A stretch of DNA of 12,015 nucleotides from Deltaproteobacteria bacterium RIFCSPHIGHO2_12_FULL_43_9 (GTDB taxonomy: Bacteria; Bdellovibrionota; O2-12-FULL-43-9): the NCBI GenBank assembly GCA_001798265.1, contig MGRR01000131.1, positions 1-12,015 on the forward strand. Reading direction: 5' to 3'. Both the position numbers and the translations under genes were made by a program. Of the stretch, positions 5,882 through 12,015 are shown in pieces (positions within the stretch are counted from its first letter, which is position 1; each line of letters opens with the position of its first letter). The notes beneath the pieces are model-generated. The model was not told the DNA's origin, did not search any database, and was given only the letters and a program-made list of their open reading frames with translations.

Positions 5882-7051
5882 ATGAAGAATTTTTCTGTTT
5901 CTGTTTTATTGCTGTTTTTGACTATAAACCTTGCACATGCTTCCAGTTCTGATTTTAAACAGGGCGCAGTTGAAGCAGCCGTTGATCTTAGAAATGTCGA
6001 ATTTGATCTGTTATCTACACCCAGCTCATATGCATTTCAGATTCCATCTGTTTCGAACCTTTGCAGCGCCTCGGAGGTGCCAAGCCTTACCGATGAGCTG
6101 GCGGGTTCTTATCCCGCGCCTAGCCCACTTGTGGATGGGTGCTTTAACGATAAATGGGCATTTATAGGGTGTGCAAGTGCCTTCTCATCGTCGCTAAAAC
6201 CACTGGTTACATACTTCACGGGAAGGGGTGATGAACTGACACAATATCTGACAAATGAGCTAAGCGATCCGGTTACCAATGAAAGTTATTTAACTAAAAT
6301 ATCACAAAACGGCATTGATATACTCAGTCTACGAACACCGCCGGCTATTTCCTCGTCACAGACTGGCAACAAAATATTCCTATTTAAAGAAGTTGATACA
6401 CATTTAACACTTATAGCCTTGATTCGCGCCTCTCAGCTGCTTGTCTCAACAGCGTCAACATCGACACCGCCGGCAACAGCAGTCTCCACACCAATCGGCA
6501 TTCCCAGCACTTCTCCAAACCCAGCTTTTTATCCTGGAGTAACCGTGGAGGAAATGAGGAGCACAATCGGCGGTCTGTATGTAACGACGTTTGAATTTCC
6601 GATGGCGCTAGTATCAATTGCAGAGCAACCTGGAGGACATGAGAGTGAGATGACGCGGGGTGAGTTATGCGAGTTAAGTAGAGGTTACGATCAAGAAATG
6701 ATCCCGATAAGCACAACGGACCCTCGTTTTCTTATGGAAATGCCCTCCTCGCTTCAAGTATGTTTTAACAGCGCCCCAGGCTTTATTGAGTGCGTAGCAG
6801 CATTTGCGGGCCAAGGTAAGAGTACTCTTTACGTATTTTTCAAAAGAGCTCCTCAAACGTTTAGAGAAGCACTCGCAAATATACCCGGCGTAACCATACA
6901 AGAAGGGAGCACGGGAATTTTTAATGTGATAGTGACATCCAGCAGAGCTGGGGCCGCCACCGGATCAGTAACATTCGCAGAAAGCTTCGGAACACAAGGA
7001 TTTGCAACAGCCGTGCGGAACTTGTCAAGAATCATGGCAGCTTTGCTATAA
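5882..7051 (+). CDS. Exported protein made of two diverged copies of a three-cysteine domain
   Basis: The protein has 389 residues from the ATG at 5882, chosen because GAGGGG (5870-5875) lies 6 bp upstream; the frame is open further upstream but without a start signal. Residues 1-20 are a Sec signal peptide (MKNFSVSVLLLFL, likely cut after AHA). The mature protein is an internal duplication. The half at about 30-188 contains C61, then C87-F-N-x4-F-I-G-C97-A-S-A-F101. The half at about 220-387 contains C263, then C294-F-N-x4-F-I-E-C304-V-A-A-F308. Within the core motif the spacing is identical in both halves. A Ser/Thr/Pro/Ala-rich linker (188-216) joins them. Each half ends in a helix-like segment (ALIRASQLL and AVRNLSRIM). 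The odd cysteine count per half allows one intradomain disulfide plus one partner cysteine. I recognise no family. It is probably periplasmic or extracellular and a single-gene transcript. Confidence 0.85.
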   Translation: MKNFSVSVLLLFLTINLAHASSSDFKQGAVEAAVDLRNVEFDLLSTPSSYAFQIPSVSNLCSASEVPSLTDELAGSYPAPSPLVDGCFNDKWAFIGCASAFSSSLKPLVTYFTGRGDELTQYLTNELSDPVTNESYLTKISQNGIDILSLRTPPAISSSQTGNKIFLFKEVDTHLTLIALIRASQLLVSTASTSTPPATAVSTPIGIPSTSPNPAFYPGVTVEEMRSTIGGLYVTTFEFPMALVSIAEQPGGHESEMTRGELCELSRGYDQEMIPISTTDPRFLMEMPSSLQVCFNSAPGFIECVAAFAGQGKSTLYVFFKRAPQTFREALANIPGVTIQEGSTGIFNVIVTSSRAGAATGSVTFAESFGTQGFATAVRNLSRIMAALL

Positions 7052-7217
7052 TACTCTACTTGTGATGCTTCATGAGATCTGAGACGTTTTCTGGTGTTGT
7101 TTTTGCCACTGGTCCCAAACTGAGTTTCGCACTCTGATTGGTTCCGGCTTCTTCCAGCAAGCTTCTGTCACGCCAGGTTGGATAGGCGTTTCATCGTATT
7201 TTATAACAAAAAAAATA

Positions 7218-7248
7218 AAGGGCGCGAGCTAAAAACTCGTGCCTTTTT
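7218..7248 (+). terminator. Rho-independent terminator
   Basis: AAGGGCGCGAG (7218-7228) pairs over 11 bp, with two G-T pairs, with CTCGTGCCTTT (7236-7246) around a ctaaaaa loop, and the stem runs into TTTTT. It lies about 165 bp after the stop of the exported-protein gene. The A-rich left flank would also permit leftward termination. The sequence between 7052 and 7217 shows no convincing gene on either strand. Confidence 0.75.
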
Positions 7249-7369
7249 GTTAATAAAAACAGATTAGATCAATTTCCCTAACAGCTCAAAATGGACTCAT
7301 GGAAATAATGCAAATAATCTCTCTGGGGAAATTATTATCGATTTTGGAGTCGGAATTTTAAATACACGG

Positions 7370-7481
7370 GGGGCGAAGGGGGTTATTGCTACAGACAGGG
7401 ACTTGGAGGCTCTTGAATCAACAATCTCTAGGTTGAAAGATCTTCCAGTTCATGCCTTTCACGGAACGTTCGATAAAGTTA
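7370..7481 (+). pseudogene. Internal fragment of rsmH
   Basis: The 111 bases 7370-7480 align without gaps to 9050-9160 inside intact rsmH, with 104 identities; base 7481 also matches. The 37 encoded residues are identical (GAKGVIATDRDLEAL, then ESTISRLKDLPVHAF, then HGTFDKV). All seven mismatches (7372, 7375, 7381, 7387, 7396, 7435, 7462) fall at third codon positions. The frame stays open from 7268 to TAA at 7538-7540, giving about 90 codons, but has no start codon, and outside the matching segment the translation no longer resembles RsmH. The catalytic parts of RsmH are absent, so the fragment cannot be functional as a methyltransferase. It flanks the ATPase gene on the left, as the intact gene does on the right. 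Confidence 0.9.
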
Positions 7482-7555
7482 GGTGGTCTTTTGGATATAG
7501 GTGTAGTCAAATCATTAAATCAGTTAACGTATTGAAATAACAATAATAATCGACT

Positions 7556-7570
7556 GAAGTTACCAACTTC
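7556..7570. repeat. Small inverted repeat GAAGTT-acc-AACTTC
   Basis: This perfect 6-bp stem lies 66 bp ahead of the ATPase start, between the rsmH fragment and the larger inverted repeat. Its role is unknown. The surrounding sequence 7482-7589 is AT-rich and shows no gene. Confidence 0.35.
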
Positions 7571-7589
7571 TACATAGCTAATTAAACGA

Positions 7590-7633
7590 AATAGTAGATT
7601 GACCTACAATAAATAGTAGGTTAATCTACTATT
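7590..7633 (+). promoter_or_regulatory. 18-bp inverted repeat abutting the ATPase start codon
   Basis: AATAGTAGATTGACCTAC (7590-7607) and GTAGGTTAATCTACTATT (7616-7633) are inverted repeats with one mismatch around an 8-base AT loop. The right arm ends 2 bases before the ATG at 7636, and no Shine-Dalgarno sequence is present. The repeat could be an operator for autoregulation, an mRNA stem that limits translation, or a recognition site for the ATPase/nuclease-like product itself. Confidence 0.65.
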
Positions 7634-7635
7634 TA

Positions 7636-8790
7636 ATGTTTTATCAAAGAAAATTCATTGAAACATTGAATGAAAGATTTGCCTCCGATTCCCTGGAATT
7701 CATTCAAGTTCTCCTAGGCCCACGACAAGTAGGGAAAACTACTGGCGTCAATTATTTCTTGAGCAAATATAAAAAACCATATTTTTATGTAAGCGCAGAT
7801 GACCTGGTTGCCCCTGGGCGTGATTGGCTACTCGAACAATGGCAAAAAGCAAAGGAATTGGGACATGGAAGCTTATTGGTAATTGACGAAATTCAAAAAG
7901 TAACAAATTGGTCAGAGGTTATAAAGGGCCTTTGGGACAAACAAAAGATAAAACAAGAAATTCAAATAAAACTACTTTTACTTGGCTCAAGTTCTCTCTC
8001 AATTCAAATTGGACTAACTGAAAGTTTAGCTGGTCGCTTTGAGTTGATAAAAACCTATCATTGGAGTTACTTGGAAACTAAAAAATTTTTAAAATGGACT
8101 ATTGATCAATATTTAAAATATGGCGGATATCCAGGTAGCTATACACTAATTGACCAAGAAGATCGTTGGCGGAATTATGTTCTTGCTTCAATTATTGAGC
8201 CTGTAATAAACAAAGATATATTAAATTTTGCTCGCGTCAAAAACCCCGCGCTATTTCGTCAAGCATTTGAAGTTATTGCTGGATATCCTGCCCAAGAGAT
8301 TAGCTATATTAAAATATTGGGCCAATTACAGGATCGAGGCAACGTAGATCTCGTAAAGCATTATATAGAAATGTATGAGGGGGCATTTTTATTTTGTAGA
8401 CTAGAAAAATATACAAGGAAAAAACATCTCACAAAGGGATCTTCACCTAAAATCATTCCGATGGCTCCATGCTTCTATACTCTATTAGCCCAACAAGTCG
8501 GAGATAATAAAAAAGGACGTGTTTTCGAAGCTACCGTTGGTGCAGCGTTAATGCAAGAAACTGGAAAACTCTATTACTGGCGCGAAGCAGCTTTTGAGGT
8601 TGATTTCATCTTTGAAAATAGCAAGGGACTATTTGCAATTGAAGTAAAGTCTGGTCGCAAAAAAAAACAGGGAGGCATAACCCTTTTTTGTAATAGATTT
8701 CCAAACGCAATCCCAGTTTTTATTGACTCAGACAACTATGAAAAGTTTCTAACTAGTCCAGAGAAATTTTTAAGTGACATTGGAAAGTAG
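7636..8790 (+). CDS. AAA-family ATPase, AAA_14/DUF4143 type, with nuclease-like C-terminal domain
   Basis: The protein has 384 residues, typical of this family. Walker A is GPRQVGKT (28-35), Walker B is LLVIDE (80-85, D84-E85), followed by a sensor segment LLLLGSSSLSI (113-123) and LAGRFEL (131-137) with a candidate arginine finger R134. The C-terminal half is the DUF4143 region. Its end shows E298, then EVDFIF (321-326, D323) and AIEVKSGRKKK (334-344, E336 and K338), the E...D...E-x-K pattern of PD-(D/E)XK nuclease-like folds. Related proteins are common, often sporadically distributed and of unclear cellular role; that is family knowledge. The gene is AT-rich with many AAA/ATT/TTT codons, unlike rsmH-ftsI, consistent with acquisition. 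It lies between an rsmH fragment and intact rsmH. No ribosome binding site precedes the ATG; an inverted repeat ends 2 bp before it. Confidence 0.9.
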   Translation: MFYQRKFIETLNERFASDSLEFIQVLLGPRQVGKTTGVNYFLSKYKKPYFYVSADDLVAPGRDWLLEQWQKAKELGHGSLLVIDEIQKVTNWSEVIKGLWDKQKIKQEIQIKLLLLGSSSLSIQIGLTESLAGRFELIKTYHWSYLETKKFLKWTIDQYLKYGGYPGSYTLIDQEDRWRNYVLASIIEPVINKDILNFARVKNPALFRQAFEVIAGYPAQEISYIKILGQLQDRGNVDLVKHYIEMYEGAFLFCRLEKYTRKKHLTKGSSPKIIPMAPCFYTLLAQQVGDNKKGRVFEATVGAALMQETGKLYYWREAAFEVDFIFENSKGLFAIEVKSGRKKKQGGITLFCNRFPNAIPVFIDSDNYEKFLTSPEKFLSDIGK

Positions 8791-8804
8791 CCAAATTTAT
8801 TTGG
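8791..8804. repeat. Short palindrome directly after the ATPase stop
   Basis: CCAAAT-tt-ATTTGG begins at the base after the TAG stop. As RNA it would form a 5-bp stem with a 4-base loop, too weak to be a convincing terminator. It may mark an element boundary. Confidence 0.35.
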
Positions 8805-8890
8805 AATACGGCTTATTTGATAACAACCGGTCTATTCTCTGGTCTAGTGGACTGCACCCCTAATACCGCTTCGCAGTGGGATATGACGCA

Positions 8891-8920
8891 TTGATTTTAA
8901 ACGTAAAATCATGCTAAATA
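8891..8920 (+). promoter_or_regulatory. Hairpin and weak promoter-like boxes ahead of rsmH
   Basis: TGATTTTA-aacg-TAAAATCA (8892-8911) is a perfect 8-bp inverted repeat, extendable by GCA/TGC with one bulge. TTGATT (8891-8896) and TAAATA (8915-8920), 18 bp apart, could serve as -35 and -10. A transcript from such a promoter would start a few bases before the rsmH ATG at 8933 and be nearly leaderless, which would fit the absence of a Shine-Dalgarno sequence. Tentative. Confidence 0.3.
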
Positions 8921-8932
8921 TTTGTGCAATTT

Positions 8933-9856
8933 ATGCATATACCTGTCTTGGTTAGTGAAGTTTTGGGATATCTGAGGCCTGAAAATGGTGGCTGGTTCTT
9001 TGATGGCACCCTTGGTGATGGGGGGCACTCTGAAGCATTGATTAGGGGCGGAGCAAAGGGTGTTATAGCTACAGATAGGGACTTGGAGGCTCTTGAATCA
9101 ACAATCTCTAGGTTAAAAGATCTTCCAGTTCATGCCTTTCATGGAACGTTCGATAAAGTTAATGAGGTTTCAGGACAATGCCCCGGTGTAAAATTCTCTG
9201 GAATTATACTCGATTTGGGTCTTTCAAGCCGGCAGATTGCTAATGGTGACAGGGGGTTTAGTTTTCAGACTGACGGCCCTCTGGATATGCGGATGGACAA
9301 AAGCGTGGGCAAAATAACCGCCAAGGATATCGTAAATGCATGGCCTGAAAGTGATCTGTCATACATTTTTTCGGAATATGGGGAGGAGCGTTTCTCTAAA
9401 AGAATAGCTAGAGAGATTGTACAATCGCGATCAATCACCCCTATTACAAGTACCAAAGTCCTAGCGGCAATTGTTTATAACGCAGTTCCATCTTCTCTCC
9501 GGCATGGTAAAATTCATCCTGCAACACGAACATTCCAGGCATTAAGAATTGCCGTGAATGAAGAGCTTTTATTATTACGCATTGGACTGAAAGAGATGTT
9601 ACCCTTATTAGAGTTGGGTGGGAGGGTTGCGGTAATCTCGTTCCATTCTCTGGAAGATAGGATAGTTAAAGAGGCATTTAGAGAGTGGGAAAAAGAGGGT
9701 TTTGGAAAAAGGATTAATAAAAAACCTGTAATAGCTACTGAAGAAGAGGTTTCACGAAACATACGCGCGAGGAGCGCAAAGTTACGCATCTTTGAGAGGA
9801 CACATGAAACAGCCCCTTCTAAAAAATGTATCACTTGCCAACAGGATTCAGTTTAG
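8933..9856 (+). CDS. rsmH: 16S rRNA (cytosine(1402)-N(4))-methyltransferase RsmH (MraW)
   Basis: RsmH methylates N4 of C1402 in 16S rRNA using S-adenosylmethionine. The protein has 307 residues from the ATG at 8933, giving the family N-terminus MHIPVLVSEVL; an in-frame GTG at 8924 would add three residues. Motifs from N- to C-terminus are: GTLGDGGHSEAL (SAM-binding loop), ATDRD, LDLGLSSRQI, RGFSFQTDGPLDMRMD, YIFSEYGEERFSKRIA, HPATRTFQALRIAVNEEL, GGRVAVISFHSLEDRIVK and NIRARSAKLRIFER. All hallmark motifs are present and the length is normal. The C-terminus carries an unusual KKCITCQ tail with two cysteines in the part that overlaps ftsL. No Shine-Dalgarno sequence precedes either start. mraZ, the usual upstream partner, is not seen; the ATPase gene and an rsmH fragment lie upstream instead. 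ftsL overlaps the 3' end by 53 bases. Confidence 0.97.
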   Translation: MHIPVLVSEVLGYLRPENGGWFFDGTLGDGGHSEALIRGGAKGVIATDRDLEALESTISRLKDLPVHAFHGTFDKVNEVSGQCPGVKFSGIILDLGLSSRQIANGDRGFSFQTDGPLDMRMDKSVGKITAKDIVNAWPESDLSYIFSEYGEERFSKRIAREIVQSRSITPITSTKVLAAIVYNAVPSSLRHGKIHPATRTFQALRIAVNEELLLLRIGLKEMLPLLELGGRVAVISFHSLEDRIVKEAFREWEKEGFGKRINKKPVIATEEEVSRNIRARSAKLRIFERTHETAPSKKCITCQQDSV

Positions 9857-10151
9857 CCGACATTGGAAATCATCTCTCCAGTTAATGGTAAGAGCGATTC
9901 TCGCCATAGCAATAATTACTGTAATCCTTATGGGATATGTCTGGAGCAGACTATTATATCTTCAAAGCCAGACAAAACTCCTTGCGCTTTCAAATGAGAA
10001 CAGAAGGTTAGAACAGGACATTTATCAGCTAAAACTAAAATTGGCTACGATAAAACAACCTGCAAGGCTAGATCATCTAGCTAAAGAGAGATGGAATCTT
10101 CAGATACCCTCGGCGAGCCAGATCATCGTCCTGGAGGAGAGCGCCCAGTGA
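9804..10151 (+). CDS. ftsL: Cell division protein FtsL
   Basis: FtsL is a bitopic inner-membrane protein that forms a complex with FtsB/DivIC and FtsQ and activates septal peptidoglycan synthesis by FtsW-FtsI. The protein has 115 residues from the ATG at 9804; GAGAGGA lies just upstream (9794-9800). A longer frame from TTG 9792 would include this ribosome binding site. The architecture is typical: a short basic cytoplasmic N-terminus (1-27), one membrane segment (about 28-47, MVRAILAIAIITVILMGYVW), then a periplasmic coiled coil (about 50-84) and the terminal motif ARLDHLAKERWNLQIPSASQ, matching the common FtsL ending with a hydrophobic IIVL. The gene overlaps rsmH by 53 bp and ftsI by 4 bp, indicating translational coupling in the dcw operon. 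Sequence conservation in FtsL is low, so position and topology carry the call. Confidence 0.9.
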   Translation: MKQPLLKNVSLANRIQFSRHWKSSLQLMVRAILAIAIITVILMGYVWSRLLYLQSQTKLLALSNENRRLEQDIYQLKLKLATIKQPARLDHLAKERWNLQIPSASQIIVLEESAQ

Positions 10152-12015
10152 ACGAAATAAGCATCACCAAAAAGAGGCTTAAGCTGCTTTTGGTTATTCA
10201 GGGAATTCTCTGCATCATAATACTTGGCAGAAGTATGCAGCTTCAGGTCTTTCCGAATGAGAAACTGAATGAACTTAAAAAGAGGCAATATTTAAGAACC
10301 GTAAGACTTGTTCCCAAACGTGGCGTCATTACGGACAGAAATGGGGATGAGCTTGCAATAAGCCTCGATGTCTCATCGATTTATGCCCATCCACATTTAA
10401 TAAATAATCGTCACAAAACGGCAAAAATCATTTCTTCCACCACGGGATTGTCCTATAAAAATGCTCTCGCGCAGTTGAATCAGAGAAAAAAGCGCTTTGT
10501 CTGGATTGCAAGGCTTATTAGTCTCGATAAAGGACTCAAGCTCTCATCTAAAAATTTAAGGGGTGTTGGAGTAATAAGAGAGGCAAAAAGATTCTACCCT
10601 AACGGACAGCTTGCTTCTCACCTTTTGGGTTTTGTCGGCACGGATGGTAATGGCCTTGAAGGGGTTGAACTCGGTTTTAACCAATACCTCACGGGTCCTC
10701 CCACGTATATGAGAATCACGCAAGACGCCATTGGAAGACCTATATCTATGGAAGACCGGTATTATAAGACCCAGAGAGAGGGATATACGGTAGAACTCAC
10801 CATAGATAAAAATCTTCAGTTCCAGTTAGAAAAGGTGTTAAGTCAAACGGTCAGGGAGGAGGAGGCCTCCGGCGGGATCGGGGTTATGATGGATCCTTAT
10901 ACCGGTGAAATACTGGCAATGGCCACTGAACCATCCTACGACCCGAATAATTTTACAAATTTTCCCGCAGAAAAAAGAAGAAACAGGGTAATAACCGATA
11001 CCTTTGAGCCCGGTTCAATATTTAAGATTTTCCTGGTTGCGGCGGCGCTTGAAAATAATGTGGTAAAACCTCAAACAAAGGTTTGGGGGGAGAAGGGGAA
11101 ATACAGGGTTGAAAATATAGTAATTGGTGAAGCTTCGGGGCATAAGTTTGAATGGCTGACTACCTCTGAGGTAATTAAATTTTCAAGTAACATAGGTGCC
11201 GTAAAAATAGCCGAAAAATTGGGACGGGATAATTTTTATCTGGCAACTAAACATTTTGGATTCGGACAGAAAACAGGCGTGGATCTGCCAGGAGAAACGC
11301 GGGGCATAGTCCAGAACAAAACCCAGTGGTCGAGGGTTACACTCAGTAACGTCTCCTTTGGGCAGGGTATCGGTGTTTCGGTAATCCAGATTGCCCGGGC
11401 CCTCTCTTCAATAGCAAACGGTGGGAATCTGGTCCGTCCATTTATAGTCAAAAGGGTTCTCGACAGGGATAACCAGACCATTGAGGAGCAACTTCCTCAG
11501 GTTGACGTGAGGGTAATCTCTGAAAATACAGCAAAACAATTACAAGATATGATGGTTGAGGTAACAAAAGCGGGGGGAACAGGCGTTCAGGCCTCAATCC
11601 CCGGGTTTGTAGTTGCCGGGAAAACTGGCACTGCTCAAAAACCAAACCCACATACGGGGGGATACTACTCAGATAGATATGTCTCAGCCTTTATTGGTTT
11701 TGTTCCGGCCGAGAAACCGAGATTTGTGTTGGCGGTCCTGATTGATGATCCTCGAAAAAGACATTACGGTGGGCAGGTTTCGGCGCCAGCTTTCAGGCAG
11801 ATTTCCGAGCGGTCATTACGGGTCCTTGAGGTAACTCCTCAAGGTACGTCTATAGAGATTGCAAGTCCCGGTACGCAAATTTCATGGGCAAAAAGAGAGC
11901 TCTCGCAGATTCAGGTCATAGATGCTGATAGGGGGATTATGCCAGATCTGTCGGGGTTAACTATGCGACAGATCCTTCAACTTTTTGCTACAACCGGTAC
12001 AGAGGTAAAAATTGA
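10148..12015 (+). CDS. ftsI: Septal peptidoglycan transpeptidase FtsI (PBP3) with PASTA domain (partial, 3' end outside window)
   Basis: This is a class B penicillin-binding protein that cross-links septal peptidoglycan with FtsW. The GTG start at 10148 overlaps the ftsL stop (GTGA) and has GGAGGA (10133-10138) at 9 bp. The frame is open for 622 codons to the window end. Features in order: membrane anchor (about 11-29, LKLLLVIQGILCIIILG), the dimerisation domain beginning KRGVITDRNGDELA, and the transpeptidase domain with all three catalytic motifs: S290-I-F-K293 (context EPGSIFK), S346-S-N348 and K492-T-G494 (context AGKTGTAQ). After about residue 590 the sequence MPDLSGLTMRQILQLF begins a PASTA domain, cut by the window edge. 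PASTA domains bind peptidoglycan or muropeptides and occur in FtsI/SpoVD-like proteins of several lineages. murE would be expected next in a standard dcw cluster. Confidence 0.97.
   Translation, partial: MNEISITKKRLKLLLVIQGILCIIILGRSMQLQVFPNEKLNELKKRQYLRTVRLVPKRGVITDRNGDELAISLDVSSIYAHPHLINNRHKTAKIISSTTGLSYKNALAQLNQRKKRFVWIARLISLDKGLKLSSKNLRGVGVIREAKRFYPNGQLASHLLGFVGTDGNGLEGVELGFNQYLTGPPTYMRITQDAIGRPISMEDRYYKTQREGYTVELTIDKNLQFQLEKVLSQTVREEEASGGIGVMMDPYTGEILAMATEPSYDPNNFTNFPAEKRRNRVITDTFEPGSIFKIFLVAAALENNVVKPQTKVWGEKGKYRVENIVIGEASGHKFEWLTTSEVIKFSSNIGAVKIAEKLGRDNFYLATKHFGFGQKTGVDLPGETRGIVQNKTQWSRVTLSNVSFGQGIGVSVIQIARALSSIANGGNLVRPFIVKRVLDRDNQTIEEQLPQVDVRVISENTAKQLQDMMVEVTKAGGTGVQASIPGFVVAGKTGTAQKPNPHTGGYYSDRYVSAFIGFVPAEKPRFVLAVLIDDPRKRHYGGQVSAPAFRQISERSLRVLEVTPQGTSIEIASPGTQISWAKRELSQIQVIDADRGIMPDLSGLTMRQILQLFATTGTEVKI

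Noticed and set aside
6411..7035. Leftward frames at 6411-6716, 6674-6901 and 6853-7035
   Set aside because: They are antisense shadows of the exported duplicated-domain gene, without start signals or family resemblance.
7052..7210. Leftward frame of about 45 codons with protein-like text (WKKPEPIRVRNSVWDQWQ)
   Set aside because: It has no start codon and is closed by a stop just beyond 7217; it could be a decayed gene end, but the evidence is too thin for a feature.
7268..7540. Start-less 90-codon frame around the rsmH fragment as a functional small gene
   Set aside because: It has no start codon, and only the central 37 codons match any recognisable protein, so it is described as a gene fragment.
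9265..9834. Leftward frames at 9265-9456 and 9514-9834
   Set aside because: They are antisense to rsmH, whose conserved motifs define the coding strand.
11236..11651. Leftward frames at 11236-11481 and 11448-11651
   Set aside because: They are antisense to the ftsI transpeptidase domain with its three catalytic motifs.
1..12015. tRNA, rRNA, CRISPR arrays and complete insertion sequences
   Set aside because: I saw no cloverleaf-like conserved tRNA arms, rRNA segments, regular spacer-repeat arrays or transposase motifs in the window.

Overview
The window looks like a chromosomal segment of an uncultured Gram-negative bacterium, possibly of a deltaproteobacterial-like lineage. Several proteins carry Sec signal peptides, there are REP-like genomic repeats, and the right end holds a classical division and cell-wall (dcw) gene order. 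The exact taxon cannot be read from the sequence; the lineage is inference.

Left part (1-4482) is an accessory region rich in exported proteins. A leftward gene, cut by the window edge, encodes a secreted protein with two dockerin-type calcium loops and two PPC-like beta-sandwich units. Divergent from it are a 714-residue exported ankyrin-repeat protein and a 138-residue exported protein with eight cysteines in its mature part. These two rightward genes lie between two inverted copies of a palindromic repeat (core GGGGTCnGACCCC, 1390-1408 and 4462-4480). A second repeat, a double-hairpin REP-like unit (3804-3872), separates them.

Middle part (4483-7635) holds a start-less C-terminal gene remnant, two small leftward genes of unknown function, an intergenic region dense in inverted and direct repeats, and a 389-residue exported protein made of two diverged copies of one cysteine-containing domain. 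A good intrinsic terminator lies downstream at 7218-7248.

Right part (7370-12015) holds the dcw operon start and an insertion next to it. A 111-bp fragment of rsmH, differing from the intact gene at seven positions that are all synonymous third codon positions, lies 1680 bp upstream of the matching part of the intact gene. Between them is an AT-rich AAA-family ATPase gene (AAA_14/DUF4143 type) whose start codon is preceded by an 18-bp inverted repeat. Intact rsmH (16S rRNA methyltransferase), ftsL and ftsI (septal transpeptidase with the start of a PASTA domain) follow as overlapping genes. The usual mraZ is not seen upstream of rsmH. RsmH modifies the ribosome, while FtsL and FtsI act at the division septum.

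The most notable observations are the all-synonymous rsmH fragment flanking the ATPase, the duplicated-domain exported protein, and the repeat-bounded pair of exported proteins.
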